A stretch of DNA of 64,000 nt. It comes from Sisyra terminalis. Its lineage: Eukaryota; Arthropoda; Insecta; Neuroptera; Sisyridae. Below the pieces are notes generated by a model that worked only from the letters and a program-made list of their open reading frames with translations, made no database searches and was not told the DNA's origin. Where the stretch lies: contig OY292275.1 in NCBI GenBank assembly GCA_958496175.1, positions 1,178,001-1,242,000 of the forward strand, in the 5' to 3' direction. This document shows, in pieces, positions 26,176 through 39,000 of the stretch (position 1 is its first letter; each line of letters starts with the position of its first letter). A program made the translations under genes and the position numbers.

Positions 26176-27964
26176 GATATATGTAAATGACGTTGAAACT
26201 CATATATAAACAATTCTTATGAGATTTGTAGAAAAATTGAAAATTTCTTTTCGATCTTTTTTCGTATTATTCGATAATTTATCGAAAAACATTGCACCTA
26301 CATTACATACCGAATTAATTTTATTACATACCTACTTATAATATTAATATACCTTTAATTATACTTATTTTATTACTTATTAATTTAACTCTTATATATA
26401 TTCTAACAGTAAAAAAAATCTCTGAAAAATAAAATTCAGGAGGATGGGCGCAGTAAATCGAATTGAAACAATGTATTCTATTAAAATAAATTTATTGATA
26501 TTAAATATCAATTAAATATACATATACAATATTACAATAACAGTTTTGTGCATATTTACAATTGCTTGTATAAACTATGTAAATTGTATCAATTGTATCA
26601 ATAATCTTATGGAAATTATTAAGTTATATGATATTTTGATTATTTATCACTTGAATCACTTTATCACTTCACTTTGCACAGATTTATTAAAACAAAATTA
26701 ATACCACTAATTATTAAAGTAGGAAATCCATTCGTATTCCTCTCGATAGATAGATAAAGATTGTGGAAATGATATCCTCGACCGATCCGCATCCATTCTT
26801 CAAACGTCCATTTGAAAATGAAGAACAATTCAAATCCAATGAATAATTCTCTAATGTCCACAGTCAGCTTCCCCTGTAGGTAGTGAAAAATTCAATTAGA
26901 ACAATGTTTAGAAGTTTCAACAACAATAGCACTTACCAAACATTAAACATCTGCCAAAAAGATGATATTATCTTCAACTCCAACAAAACAGCCTTTGTTC
27001 TCAATATTCAGGTAAAAATTCCATCTGTAAGATTACATTGATTTAAATTATTAATAAAACAAGTCATACGTCCAATTTACCCACATCAAGTTGTAAACTA
27101 GGGGCTAATGCTGCAGCCTAATTACATTCTTGTACAAATGGTTGCCTAACTTAAACAATTTGTAAATAAGCGGATAATTCCAATGATGATATTTCCTGAC
27201 AAAGGTAACTTTTAAAGAGGATTTATAAAATTATGCCCATACGAGGATTATAATGTGAATTTTTTTTTGTCGTGTGTACAAATAGACACTAGCAATATTA
27301 ATTCAAAGTTACAAAAAGGACGATTTTCAAGTGCATAAAAAGGATATAAGGGATTGTTTTATTCGCTGAAACTAAGCACAACATTTTTGTCCCTTAAACG
27401 AGCTTGATTTCCGGAAAAAATTGTAAAGCATATACGATTGGGCGTATATTACCGATGGGCGTCCTTAAAAAAGGTTTTTTGAAATTTGGCGATTTTCGTG
27501 AAAAATCAACGATGGTTAATCCACGTTTTTTTTTTTTGACGGAAAATGCTTCTGTTCCGAAATCGAAGTAGATTGTTAAATATATTATAATTTAATTATT
27601 TTTTTGTTTAATTATTTTTTTGGATTGTTACGAATTCAAAACTACCTTTGGTTCGAAAATCATCCCTTATATAAACTTCACTATATATAAACTTATCGAA
27701 TCTTCAATCGCAGGTAGTATCGTTAAATAAAGAATGATTTTCGAACCAAAGGCAGTTTTGGATTCATAACAATGTATTAAATGATAATATAACAATCAAC
27801 TTCGATTTCGAAACAAAAGCATTTTTCGTCAAAAAAAAAACCGTGGGTTAACCATCGTTAATTTTCCACGAAAATCGTCAAATTTAAAAATTTTTTTTTA
27901 GAACGCCAATCCAAAGTATACGTCTATCTGTACATTTTGTGCAAAGTTTTCCAAAAACAAACCA

Positions 27965-28440
27965 CGTTTAGGGGATGCAATCGACCATCAAAGTGGCAGA
28001 AGATCACATAGAAATCCATCCAAACTTAATCGCATGTAACATCGTTATATAAGGGATGATTTTCTTTGTGGACTGTTTAACTGTCATCCACATTTTCTTT
28101 TTATAGATTCAGAGATTAGATCATCCCTTACGTAACGATGCTACATGCGATTGAAGTTTAGATGGTGTGATGATTTCTTCCGGCACTTTGCTGGCCGATT
28201 TCATCCCTTAAACGTGGTTTGTTTGGGGAAAAATTTGCACAGCATGTACAGATGGACGTATACTTTCGATTGGCATGCTTAATTTTTTTTTTTTTGAAAT
28301 TTGACGATTTGGGACGAAAACAGTTTTGGTCTCGAATTCGAAATAGATTGTTATATTATCGTTTCGTACATTGTTACGAACCCGAGAAACTGTGCTTTGT
28401 CCGAAAATCATCCCTTACTTAACGACATTACATAAATATA
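27965..28440. repeat. Short foldback of satellite-like sequence
   Basis: 27,965-28,062 reads back inverted at about 28,109-28,216 across a loop of about 45 bp. It is followed by a diverged plus-oriented satellite-like unit (28,205-28,420), recognisable by TTGCACAGCATGTACAGATG, GATTGTTATATTATCG and TGTTACGAACCCGA. The linker (GGCAGAAGATCAC, CATCCAAACTTAATCGCATG) matches the linker of the dispersed copy at 44.2 kb rather than that of the array. Confidence 0.75.
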
Positions 28441-28778
28441 CACAAAAAATATATACAGCGATCTAAAAACAATGTAATTTTCAATTTTTATTTCAATTCT
28501 TATCAGTTTTTGTTTATAAATTCTGTTTTTATTAATAGTTATCGGATTTTCACTTTTCTCTAGCTGTTTTTCTTCTGTTTCAAGATCTGTAAGAGAAATT
28601 ATTTTTTTTTTTAAATTATTCCATTTAATGGAAGCTAATTATTTATACAAATCCTACAATTTTTATGTGAATCTCACTTTTATCCGGAACATTTTTCATA
28701 CAAATCATTAAGTATTTCAAGTTCGACCAACGCTGTATTTCATATAACTAACGGTTTTAGTATTTCACCAATTTTATT

Positions 28779-29513
28779 TTATTTCTTTTTTGGTGGCGGA
28801 GCTGGAGGTTTGTGACTTACGAACTCATCAATCGGTGGATGTAATTGCTGTTTCACCGGAGGATATCCTAGAGAAAAATGATTTAGTGAAAATCATCAAA
28901 AAAGAATTATTTTTCAGGGATTTAATTCAAACCAAGTTGAACAGTGCGGACAAGATCCATCTTGTCTCGATTATCGCTGGTGTATGACATCCAATTGATT
29001 GGTTCATCGACAAATAAATGTTCCAACTTTTTAATGTCGAAAGGAATCACTTTATTCTTATCAGTCAGAATTTGATCATTATCGCCATAGTATCGTCCTC
29101 GCAACAAATAAAACGTATTCGAACCCATTACTTCGATTGCTGTTATAAAACTAAAATAGTCAATAATGGGAAAGAATTGTGTGGGCGACAATTGCCAATA
29201 AATTATCGGCGGCGATTCATTTTCCTCGATTTGTACCTGAAAAGAACGCTCCAAATATTCGTGGGTATGTAAAATATTTTTGGTTTTTAGCACATAAGAA
29301 TTGATTTCGTTGATTTCATCTGAATAACGCATAATTGTTGCTACTTCTACTTGCATTTCGTGACAATTGGTACTTGGAATTTTGACATTGGATAATATGA
29401 AAACCTGAAAATTTATTGCATAGGAAACTTGGATGTGACGAAATGTAATTCAAAGATTCACACAAAAAATATATATAATTAATTACAATAGTAATAATAA
29501 TAATATGCCACAT
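28779..29513 (-). CDS. Probable small secreted protein, three exons, family not recognised
   Basis: Model: exon 1 29,513-29,487, exon 2 29,404-28,933, exon 3 28,867-28,779; introns of 82 and 65 bp with GT/AG borders and agreeing phases. The product is about 195 residues. Exon 1 joined to exon 2 starts MWHIIIITIVFILSN, a good signal-peptide core, and Asn-Cys follows about 8 residues later. The body is acidic and aromatic-rich (YWQLSPTQFFPIIDYF, LLRGRYYGDN) with no motif I recognise. The tail is proline- and lysine-rich (PPAPPPKKK). An alternative ending uses the strong donor GTAAGT at 28,820 and an acceptor before 28,586, giving a short tail that stops at 28,560. It lies 142 bp downstream of the MICAL-like stop codon on the same strand. 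Exon 1 is the weakest part: its donor GTAATT is poor and the true start could lie elsewhere. No function is assigned. Confidence 0.55.
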
Positions 29514-29654
29514 GAAATGATATTACAATAAGTTACATCATTATCAATAACAGAGAAGGAAAAGTAAAAAAAAAAACAGTAAACTTTTAAGCTTATATTC
29601 TAGCGATTGTGATTTGGAGAATTGATTAAGTTGATTGCCGATATTGAAACGAAA

Positions 29655-30084
29655 TTAAATTCGTAAGAACCACTTTTTCTTTTTCGTCGTTGACTTGGTG
29701 GAAACTTCGGTTTCGTCAATGTCTTTGTCCGCGTCCGTAGGAGTGTTTCCCCGGGTGATTTTCTTTTCTCGCTTGATTTTCTTCTTCTCTTTTTTCGATA
29801 GTTTTACGGGCGTCACCGGTCCACTGGATATTTCTTCGCGTTTTGCTGTGAATTTGTTGAGATGAAGGTTGATGCTGAGGTCCTCTTCAGCCTCACGTAA
29901 ACGATCCATTTCCAGACATTCAACGATTTCGTTTCGGCGCTCAACAACTTCGACCAGCCGATTAATTAACTCTTCTTCGCGAGCTTTATCTGTGTCCGTT
30001 TTATTACACTCCGGTTGACTCATCAGGCAACGAATTTGATATTCGAGATCCGCATGTTCTTCTTCCAATCGTTGCTGACGTCGT
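29655..30084 (-). CDS. MICALL: MICAL-like terminal exon: end of bMERB and basic tail
   Basis: The acceptor TTTTTGCAG opens RRQQRLEEEHADLEYQIRCL, followed by VERRNEIVECLEMDRLREAE, the typical bMERB C-terminal helix (MICAL-family proteins have ...DRLREQEED here). A lysine-rich tail with KKEKKKIKREKK follows, ending WFLRI and TAA at 29,655. Only 141 bp separate this stop from the start of the next gene, so the 3' UTR is short or overlaps it. Confidence 0.93.
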
Positions 30085-33000
30085 CTGCAAAAATATCAAT
30101 TAACATAGATCCCAAAAAAATCGATCTAAACTCTTACATGTACATAAGTTCTGCCTGTTTACGAAACAATTCATTCTTTTCGTTGACTAATTCAAACAAC
30201 TCCAACACTAAATCCTCGACCTCGATTGTAATTGGAGTGTCTAAAAAATAAAAAAAATAAAAATCCCACTTTAACAAAAGAAATACAAAAGAGAAGAAAT
30301 CAGATTTTTTATTGCAAGAAAAATTACAAATATCTTAAATTATAAATATGGTTTAACTTTCGGAGGCATCATCACCTTCTTCAGAGCCGGGAAATTCGCA
30401 CTTTTCCCGAATCAACTGTTCCAGTTTGACGCCTTGTTTTTCGAGTCCCTGTTGTTGCACTTCGATGTCTTCCAATTGGCGTCGCAGTTCACCAGGAGGC
30501 AGTGATTGGGTGATTGGTCGACGTTGCGGAACGGGACGTGGGGGTGCAGGTCCTTTTTTGCGTTTCCACTTGCCGTAAGTACTCTTATTCGGCGCCGAAA
30601 GGCTCAACGATAAATCACTTTCTGAGGTTGGACCTTAAAAATAGAAAAAAATAATAAATATTGGTCTACAATAAATAATAATCGAGAAATTTCCAGTTCA
30701 AGGACTCCTGATTCGAAAACAACAGTTTGACGACCTCTGGTCTAGAAATCTAATACTTTTGACTAAGTTTTTCGATTGTTTGCCATTGTTTGCCACGAAA
30801 AAGTATGTTCGAAATTTAAAAAATTTATTAATTGAAAAATTATGCATTGAAATAGTTTTGCGCCAGTTGGAACAAGGAAGAATTGTAACATTAATTGACG
30901 ACCTCTGGTCTAGTAAGGGAAATCAATAAGGGTCAATTATATCCATTTTTCTGATCAAACTTTTGACTAAGTTTTTTTATTGTTTGCCACGAAAAATTTG
31001 TTCGAAATTTGAAAAATTTAAGCCGAAAAATGTTTTAAGTAACCAGGAAAAACTTGAGGAGAGGTAAAAATCCACAAGTCTCCCATTTTCCAGAGGGTGC
31101 AAAACAATTTTATTGAGTAAATTTCTTTGAAATTCAATATTTCGGTGCAAAAGATCAAAACTTTCTTTTCCCTTCCCATTCTTCCCAAAGTTGCAAAACA
31201 TAAAAATGGGGAACTCAAAAAAAAAAATAATTCAAAAACGACAGAATGGGGAAGGAAAATAATATTTTAACCAATTGCACTAAAATAAACTCCAAATAAT
31301 TCGATTTTAAAGGACATTTATGTAATTGTTTGGAATCGAAATTATGCAATGAAGTTTTGCGCCAACTGGAACATGGGAGAATTGCTACATTAAACCAGAG
31401 GTCTTCAAATTGTGGACAAAATTCAAAAGTGGCGCGGTCAAAAAAAATAATGGAAATCACAAAATGGGGAGGGAAATTTTTTTTGATCAACTGCAGCGAA
31501 TTAAACTACAAATTTATAGAATTTGAAGGAAATTCATAGAATATTAAGAAAAATTGGGAAGGGGTAGAAATCCACAAGTCCCCCATTTTCCAGAGGGTGC
31601 AAAACAATTTTATTGCGTAAATTTCCTTGAAATTCAATATTTCGGTGCAATTGCTCAAAACTTTCTTTTCCCTTCCTATTCTGTCCAAAGTTGCAAAATA
31701 TAAGAAAGGGGAATTCAAAAAAAAAAAAAAAAATTCAAAAACGACAGAATGAGGAAGGAAAAAAACATTTTAACCAATTGCACCAAAATAAACTCCAAAT
31801 TAATCGATTTTAAAGAAAATTTATGTAATGTTTGGAATCGAAATTAGGCAATGAAATAGTTTTGCGCCAACTGGACCAAGGGAGAATTGTTACATTGGAC
31901 CAGAGGTCTTCAAACTGTGGACAAAATTCAAAAGTGGAGAGGTTAAAAAAAATAATCTTCATGAACTTCATAGAATATTAGGAGACGAATAATTAACAAA
32001 GGGGACTTGGTACTTTTTAGACCAGAGGTCTACAAAATGTGACCTTCGGTTTAGAATTTTGAAAAATTTCAAAATTCTTCGTATGACGTTATATTTCTTT
32101 TTCTAATGGGGCAACCTGTGTAACTTATAAACCTTGGGCACTATTATTTCAGATTCCTATGTATTACCATTTCTTCAAAAATCGAAAAAAGCTGGAAATC
32201 AGAAAAAAAAATTTTCTCGGAAACTTGTGAATCGATTAATTTGAATTTTGGATATGTTTTAGGGGCTGATGGTAGCTTCTAGAAAAAAAAAATTAAGAGC
32301 TATATCGGTTTACAAGATCCTTGAAAAAAGAGAGCTTTTAATTTTAATAGAAAAAAAATGCACTTACTGGTAGTATTGATAGAGGACGCTGTCATGCTCT
32401 GCCTATTTCGATTTTGTTGATCCTTATTGATCTTTTCCTGTTCCACGTTGGCGTCCACCTCGCCACCGCACGACACGGTCGCGGAAAGATTCACCGATTT
32501 ATTGGAAATCGGTGACAAGGAACTGGTGCTGATTGGCGTGGAAGTAGGCGGAGCCGGAGCTGGTCGATTTTTGCGATGTTTCGGAACAAAACGCGGAGAT
32601 GGCACCTGAATATTAGATATAAATAAAATTTGGAGTTTTTAATTGAGATAACAATAGGGCAAACCTTTGGAGAGGTTTCAGTGAAGATTTCACTAGCTCT
32701 AGGCGGAGGTGGAGCCGGTTTTTTTTTGCGAGTGGTACTTCCAGGTGTGCTGGTTTTACTCGAACTAACACTGGACAGCGATGCGGTCGAACCGTACTGA
32801 TAACTATGGCGGTTGACTTCAAGTTTTCGGGGTTTCGGACTTGGTTCGGGGGTACGACTTAATCTGGAAAATTAATCTTTAGATTTGGTTTTTTTTTGAG
32901 GAAAATCACAGTGGTTACTTGGTTCTTGGTTTTGGGATTGGTTTTACAGTGTCAGCTTTTGCGTTATCGTCACTTTCGTCGTCGCTGCCAAAGGGATTTA

Positions 33001-36000
33001 GACTTCGATCGTAGCTTTTCGAGGTATTTTTCGAGTCGGGAATTTCGTCGTCGTCACTGCCGAATGGATTTGTGCTGGCACTGTGTTTAATTTGGCTGTT
33101 TGTGGTTTGATTTTCGGGTTCTTCGTCGTCTCCAAATGGATTCAAATCGCTGGGGTATTCTTCATTCGATTTAGTGGAAATAGTTTCTGGTAAATTTTCT
33201 TCTGTTATTGATAACGGTGTGGTTGTGTCATCGTTTGGTGGAGGCTTAATATTAACAATTTCTTGTACATTAATTTCGGTACTATCATCTAACTTAGTGC
33301 TATCTTCGTGAGACCTAACAGTTACATTTGCATCACAATCTACGGAAACATCTACGGGAATTTCTTCGTCTAATTTTTCGGCTAGAATTTCAGTGATTGG
33401 AATAGTTTGTGGATCATCTTCGGTGGCGATGATGCTGATTGTTTTTTGGGGTTCGAAGAGTTGTTTTCGAAGGGAAATTAGTGAAGATGAGTTTGAATTT
33501 TGTTCAGTAGTAACATTAGCTTCTTCTTTGGTAACAAAATTAGTATCAAGATTGTTAGTGGATGTCAGCGGATCGCTGACGGTCAATGGCTGATCAAAAC
33601 TATCACTAGACTTAACACTAATTGATTTATTTACAGGTAAGTCATGATCAACACTTTCAACGTTTTTGTTAGTCACACTTGTAACGACATTGTCGTCGAG
33701 ATTTTCGTCGGAGATTTCTGCGAGATTTGTCCGAATCGGGTCGTGGATATCGGGTGGATCGGTCGTCGGTAAACTGGGCGGTGGATCTTCCACGTCGGTG
33801 TCGTGATCACTATCCTTGTCGGAGTCGGTTTCGGCTAGCTCCAATTGACTAGACATGAAATTATCGCGAGCTCTCGAAAAAATTCTGCCGGATGAATTTA
33901 ATGGTTCTAGTGCGGCTTCAAACGATGCACTATAGTCATCGTCTAATTGCTTCAAACTTTTCTCCTTTTCCTCGTCACTCAACGAATGCGATAGCATTCG
34001 TTTGGCGTCGAGAAAATTATCGACCGTGTCGGTTTTCGATTCTTTGGTGGCGACCTCGTCCGGACAAATCTCACAGCAAAATTGGCCGTCCTCGGTTTCG
34101 TAATAGTTGGCCAGGCTCAACGGATGGGTACAGCGGGCGCATCGAAAACAGGTGCGATGATACAGGTGGTTGCCGACGTTGAGACGCTCGGCCAGGAAAA
34201 CGGAATGGCCACACTTGAAACAGGATTCTCGACGACTAATGCCCACACCACTGCCACTCCGACTGGCCATCTAAAAATTAAAAAAAAAAACATTATTATA
34301 GTCATCTGAATTGAATCAAAACTAATCAAGTATTTGCTCTAGTTACAAGAACACCGGAAATGTGGTGAAAAAATTTCCGATTTGATAACAATAAAAGTCT
34401 TTTTAATACATACACTTTTGATTTTTTTCAAAAAACCATCTATTTTTAGAAATGATTTCATTTTTATTTACGATTCAAGGTGAGTAAAACTATTTCAATC
34501 TTATGCGATTCAAATGCACAACTGCTATTATAGTTGCCTATCCATCAAAAAATTAACGTGGCGCCATCAAGTATCCAGTAGCGGAACTAAATTACTACAA
34601 TGTTATTTAACCGATTGTAATGCAATAGAAAAAAATATTAATCGACTCGCAACGAAAATAAAGTTAATTATGACATTTATATCGTTTTGTTAGCATAATT
34701 ATTGTAACTAGGCAATTTTTTTTCTTAAGAAAAAAAAAATTATCAATAGCAACCAACCTTCTAGCAGAATATTTCAGGCTTATACTGTCCCATAATGTCC
34801 AAGCTTTTATCCTCCTACGATGAAAAAGAAAAACAGTGTGGATTAAATAAAATGTTTCACAACAATGTTTGAAAGATGCTAGAAAAAAAAAATAAATAAA
34901 TTTATTAAGTAAATTCCAATTATTTCAAACAAAAAAAAATACAGTACATCTTAAATTAAATTAGTAACATGCAAAAAAAAAGATTTTTTAAAAGAAATTT
35001 TTCAGGGAAGATTTTTTTTTTTTGTTGTATAAATACAGAAGAAAGGTGCTACTTACTGATTCGTATTATCTTTGTATCTTATTTGTTGGACTCTGGAAAT
35101 TATTCGGATTCGAACGCAGCCGTTATAATTCAAGGAAATTTTTTTTTTTTCAATCAAATTTTATTGAATCACGTCGAGATCTTTTCGATAGTAAACTTAC
35201 TTCCCTGAATACTAATATCAAATCTGTCCATTATTTTCAACTATTACATAAATATTGCTGTCAATAATATGACGAAACGTGATCATTTTGGGTAATGAGT
35301 TTAACGGAAATTTTTCAAGATTTATCACTGATTAAAAGAAGTTTTTTAGAAAAAGAGGAACTTAAATAATCATTTCACAAAATCCTAATGGGAAATTTCA
35401 GTTAAATTTTAAGTCTTGCGATGAAATAATTTAAAATAAAAAAGGGCAAATTATGTTTGACGGAAATTTTTCAAGATTTTTAACTGATTAAAAGAACTGT
35501 GTATTAGGGTGATTTTTTTTTTGGCTCCCATGCCGAAATTTTGTTGGAAATACTTCAAAAAAAATTCCCTGAAAGTTTGAGATCATAATATTAATATTAA
35601 GTACTCGCTCACAGCGTGTGAATATTTTCCATTTAAAATACACGTAAACTTTGATTTTTTTTTAAATTTTTATAGCTCAGCGACATTTTATGGTATCGCC
35701 TCACTCAAAATTGGGATTTTTTTACAATTGTATGCTTTACAAAAGTGCCTATTGCGGCAAAATCGAAACTTACACGGGCGAGGTAGTACGGATCACTAAA
35801 CCTAGATTTTTCATATTTTTCTCGTTTTTTTCTCATTAACTCATGAACTACAAGACCTACAGAAAAAATGTAAATAGCAAGTTTATAGGAAATTTAATTT
35901 CCTACAAAAAAGTTCCAGAAAACCAAATTCCTAAAATTGATATTTCTCGAGATATTGAGCCTTGAATTTCTCTTACTATAAAATTTTTACGGATTATTGA

Positions 36001-39000
36001 GTAAAATTTAAAAAAATATTGATTTTTTATTTCTTATAAAAACAGGCACTTTTGTAGAGCATACAATTGTAAAAAAATCCCGACGTTGAGCGAGGCGATA
36101 CCATAAAATGCCGCTGAGCTATAAAAATTTAAAAAAAAAAAATCAAAGTTTACGTTTATTTTAAATGGAAAATATTCACAAGCTGTGGGCGAGTACTTAA
36201 TATTAATATTAAGACCTCAAAATTTCAGGGAATTTTTTTTGATGTATTTCCAACAAAATTTCGGCATAGGAGCAAAAAAAAAATAGTCCCAAAAAAAAAA
36301 ACCACCCTACTGTGAATACAATATATAAGATATATTGCAGTCCAATTTATGTAGTATAATCTGATATAATAATATATAAAAATCATACCACCAACATAAA
36401 TTTGAACAGAAGTTCAAACAAAAATATTCGTGACGTATTGCCCAGATACGTATTTCGATTGCCCAGCAATCTTCCTCCGTAGTTTGGATCACTCCGTAAC
36501 TGCTTTGTGATGATCACTACTTGATGACCACTGAAGAAGATTGCTTGGCAATCGAAATACGAATCTGGGCTACGTTCACGAATATTTTTGTTTGAACTTT
36601 TGTTCAAGTTTATGTTGGTGGTATGATTTTTATATATTATTATATCAGATTATACTACATAAATTGGACTGCAATATATCTTATATATTGTATACACAGT
36701 ATAACTGTTCAAAGTCAGCGAAAAAAATCTTATTTTGATGATTAAAAGAAGTTTTTAGAAAAAGAGGAACTTAAATAATCATTTCAAAAACCCGGGAAAT
36801 TTCAATTAAATTTTAAGTCTTGCAGTGAAATAATTTAAAATCAAAAAGGGCAAATTATTAAGTGATACTTTTCACAAAATAGACGTACAAATCGGGGATA
36901 AATTTTTATTGATGTAAATTCGTAGAAACTATCAATAGATTACCAATTAATTATAAAAAAATATTTTTTTTAGTGAAAATTCAGTGTAGGAAAATTAAAA
37001 TTTACAAAAACCACTCCAAATTATTTAAGTGCATTGGTGAATAAAGCCCCTAATAAATTCCCCCTCGATTGATTCAACCCCCAAAACCAACCACTCCAAT
37101 AAAAAAAATCACTAATTTTTCCGGTGCATTTTTCCCCAAAAACTGGACCACAAATAAGAAACAAAGACAATTCGAGACAAGAAGCAAAACAACCAACCAT
37201 TATTACTCGAAAAAATTTAAATTCAGCAAATTTTAGCAATTTTTTTTTTAAATTTACAATTAAAAATTCTTTTTTTTTTTTTCGGTTCAAAGCACGTAAA
37301 ATGCATGTCGCTTATTACGAAAAACCATAAATATGTTGATATGCAACACAAATTACAGGTGACATGCAACATATTTATTCAATGCAACTGTAAGCTCCAA
37401 TGCATTCATCGAAATTCCACACTGTTTTTTTCCTCTTTTTATCTTATTGCCTCTTTTCTCAGTCTTTCTTTTTTTTTACCTGAAATGACATTTGGGAATA
37501 CCAGAAATATATTGCTAGAAAAATTGAACATTACATTAAAAATCATAATTGATTATATCACAACAACAACAACAAAAGAAGCCAGGAAAGCAATGAAAGA
37601 AATATGCCAAAGTTCTAAATCTATTTTTTTGTTTTTCCATTTGCAAAGCAAAATTAATCAAAGCATAACAATTAACGATTCAAACAAGTGGCCAACAGGT
37701 GTGGAAGAGTTTTACCATAATATCAATTTATTCATTGGATTTTTTGCGATTTTTTTTACCCTCAGAAAAACCGTTATTTCTCGAAATTAATTCTTTCAAA
37801 TTAAAAAATTAATAATTCTGCGCTAATAAAATTAATAATCGAAACAATTGGTGATCATCTGCAATTCCGCAAATGGATGTGGAAAATTATTTCCTTGCCT
37901 AATTTAAAATGTGGGAATCTTTAAAAAATACAAGATCTAATCAATTAATTTAATGCCATACGTATTTAATCAATGACCCCTTATTTTTTTAAGTTACCAT
38001 TGTAATATAACATTTTATTTTTTATCCATAAATTTTTCGTTTATTATTATTATTCGACAAAAAAGTCGGCAAAAAATGATTGAGAATCGAAAAGATGCAC
38101 GTTCGTTGGACACACAAGGCCCTCACTGTCAAATCATACAGGCAAATAATACGAAAAGACAAAACGGATGAAAGAGCCGAAGAAGAAGCCGCAAGCACTT
38201 AACGCATCATGGACATACTTATAGTTGAGCCCGCAAGAGGCCCATAATCACATTGCCAACTGAAATTACTTGGCGAGGTCTTCGTCCCAGTCCCTGCTCC
38301 CCGAAGGGGCGCGGAGGGACAAGAGAATCCATTTGGTCGTAGCCTTTGTCAAAACACCGCGAAACCCTCAATCGAAGAAGGTTGGCTGTTTGGAAAACGA
38401 TAAAGGTTTGCTTGTTTATTCAATCCCCGTTCCTCTGCTTCTTCTACCTCAACCCTTCTCCAACCAAAACAAAAAAAAAACAGAAGAAATCATCTTAACA
38501 AGAATGCATACATACGTACAAATGTGGCCGTAATAATTTCAAGAGATGTAAATGCGTGGAGTTCCCATAATTTCCGAATAATTTCCTCAATTCAAAAGTA
38601 CGAATCACATCCGCCCAGAACTCTATAGAGAGGCTAATTATCATTCCAAGATCAAACAAGTTTTTTTTTTCTTTTTTCGGGTGGAAGAAACAGGCAGAAA
38701 CTTGTTCAGTTTCAAAGACGAATATTATGAGCAGCGAACAAAGTAGAGCTTTGATAACAATCAAAAGAACAGTTTTAAATTTGAGCAAAATTTTCCTTAG
38801 AACAACAAGTTTAAGGAGGGGGAGAGTCATTTAATTTTTTGTAGTTTTCTATTTTTTTACGAAATACATAATATCTTGAGAATATTGTCTGAAAATTTCA
38901 AGTCGATTGGACCAAAATTGACCAAGTTACAACAGAATCCATAGGTATAAGCCGGACAGAACACAAAGTTGAGAAACAAACTAAAGAAGGCAAAATTCGT

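Larger units (their letters stand above)
21850..27975. mobile_element. Roughly 6.1-kb palindromic foldback-like element with satellite-like arms
   Basis: Sequence from about 21,850 to 24,070 reads back as the reverse complement in about 25,390-27,975. Matched pairs include the diverged last array unit (21,850-22,080) with 27,730-27,975, an inverted satellite-like unit (22,140-22,390) with 27,390-27,690, and 22,390-22,560 with parts of 26,880-27,400. Further pairs are 22,600-22,780 with 26,700-26,870 and 23,020-23,480 with 26,000-26,460. The right arm has about 300 bp (26,945-27,250) absent from the left. No transposase or Rep/helicase frame is visible, so it looks non-autonomous. Foldback transposons or Helitron-related elements with satellite-like repeats are the closest known designs; which superfamily this is cannot be decided here. 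It could instead be an old inverted duplication. Confidence 0.75.

Noticed and set aside
32896..34329. Frames overlapping the LIM exon on the other strand or other frames
   Set aside because: They are shadows of the MICAL-like exon, whose frame has LIM and NPF motifs and correct splice phases.
38270..38533. 87-codon frame in the GC-richer patch
   Set aside because: It starts at TTG, has no domain, and is not flanked by convincing splice sites. The patch is kept only as a possible regulatory region.
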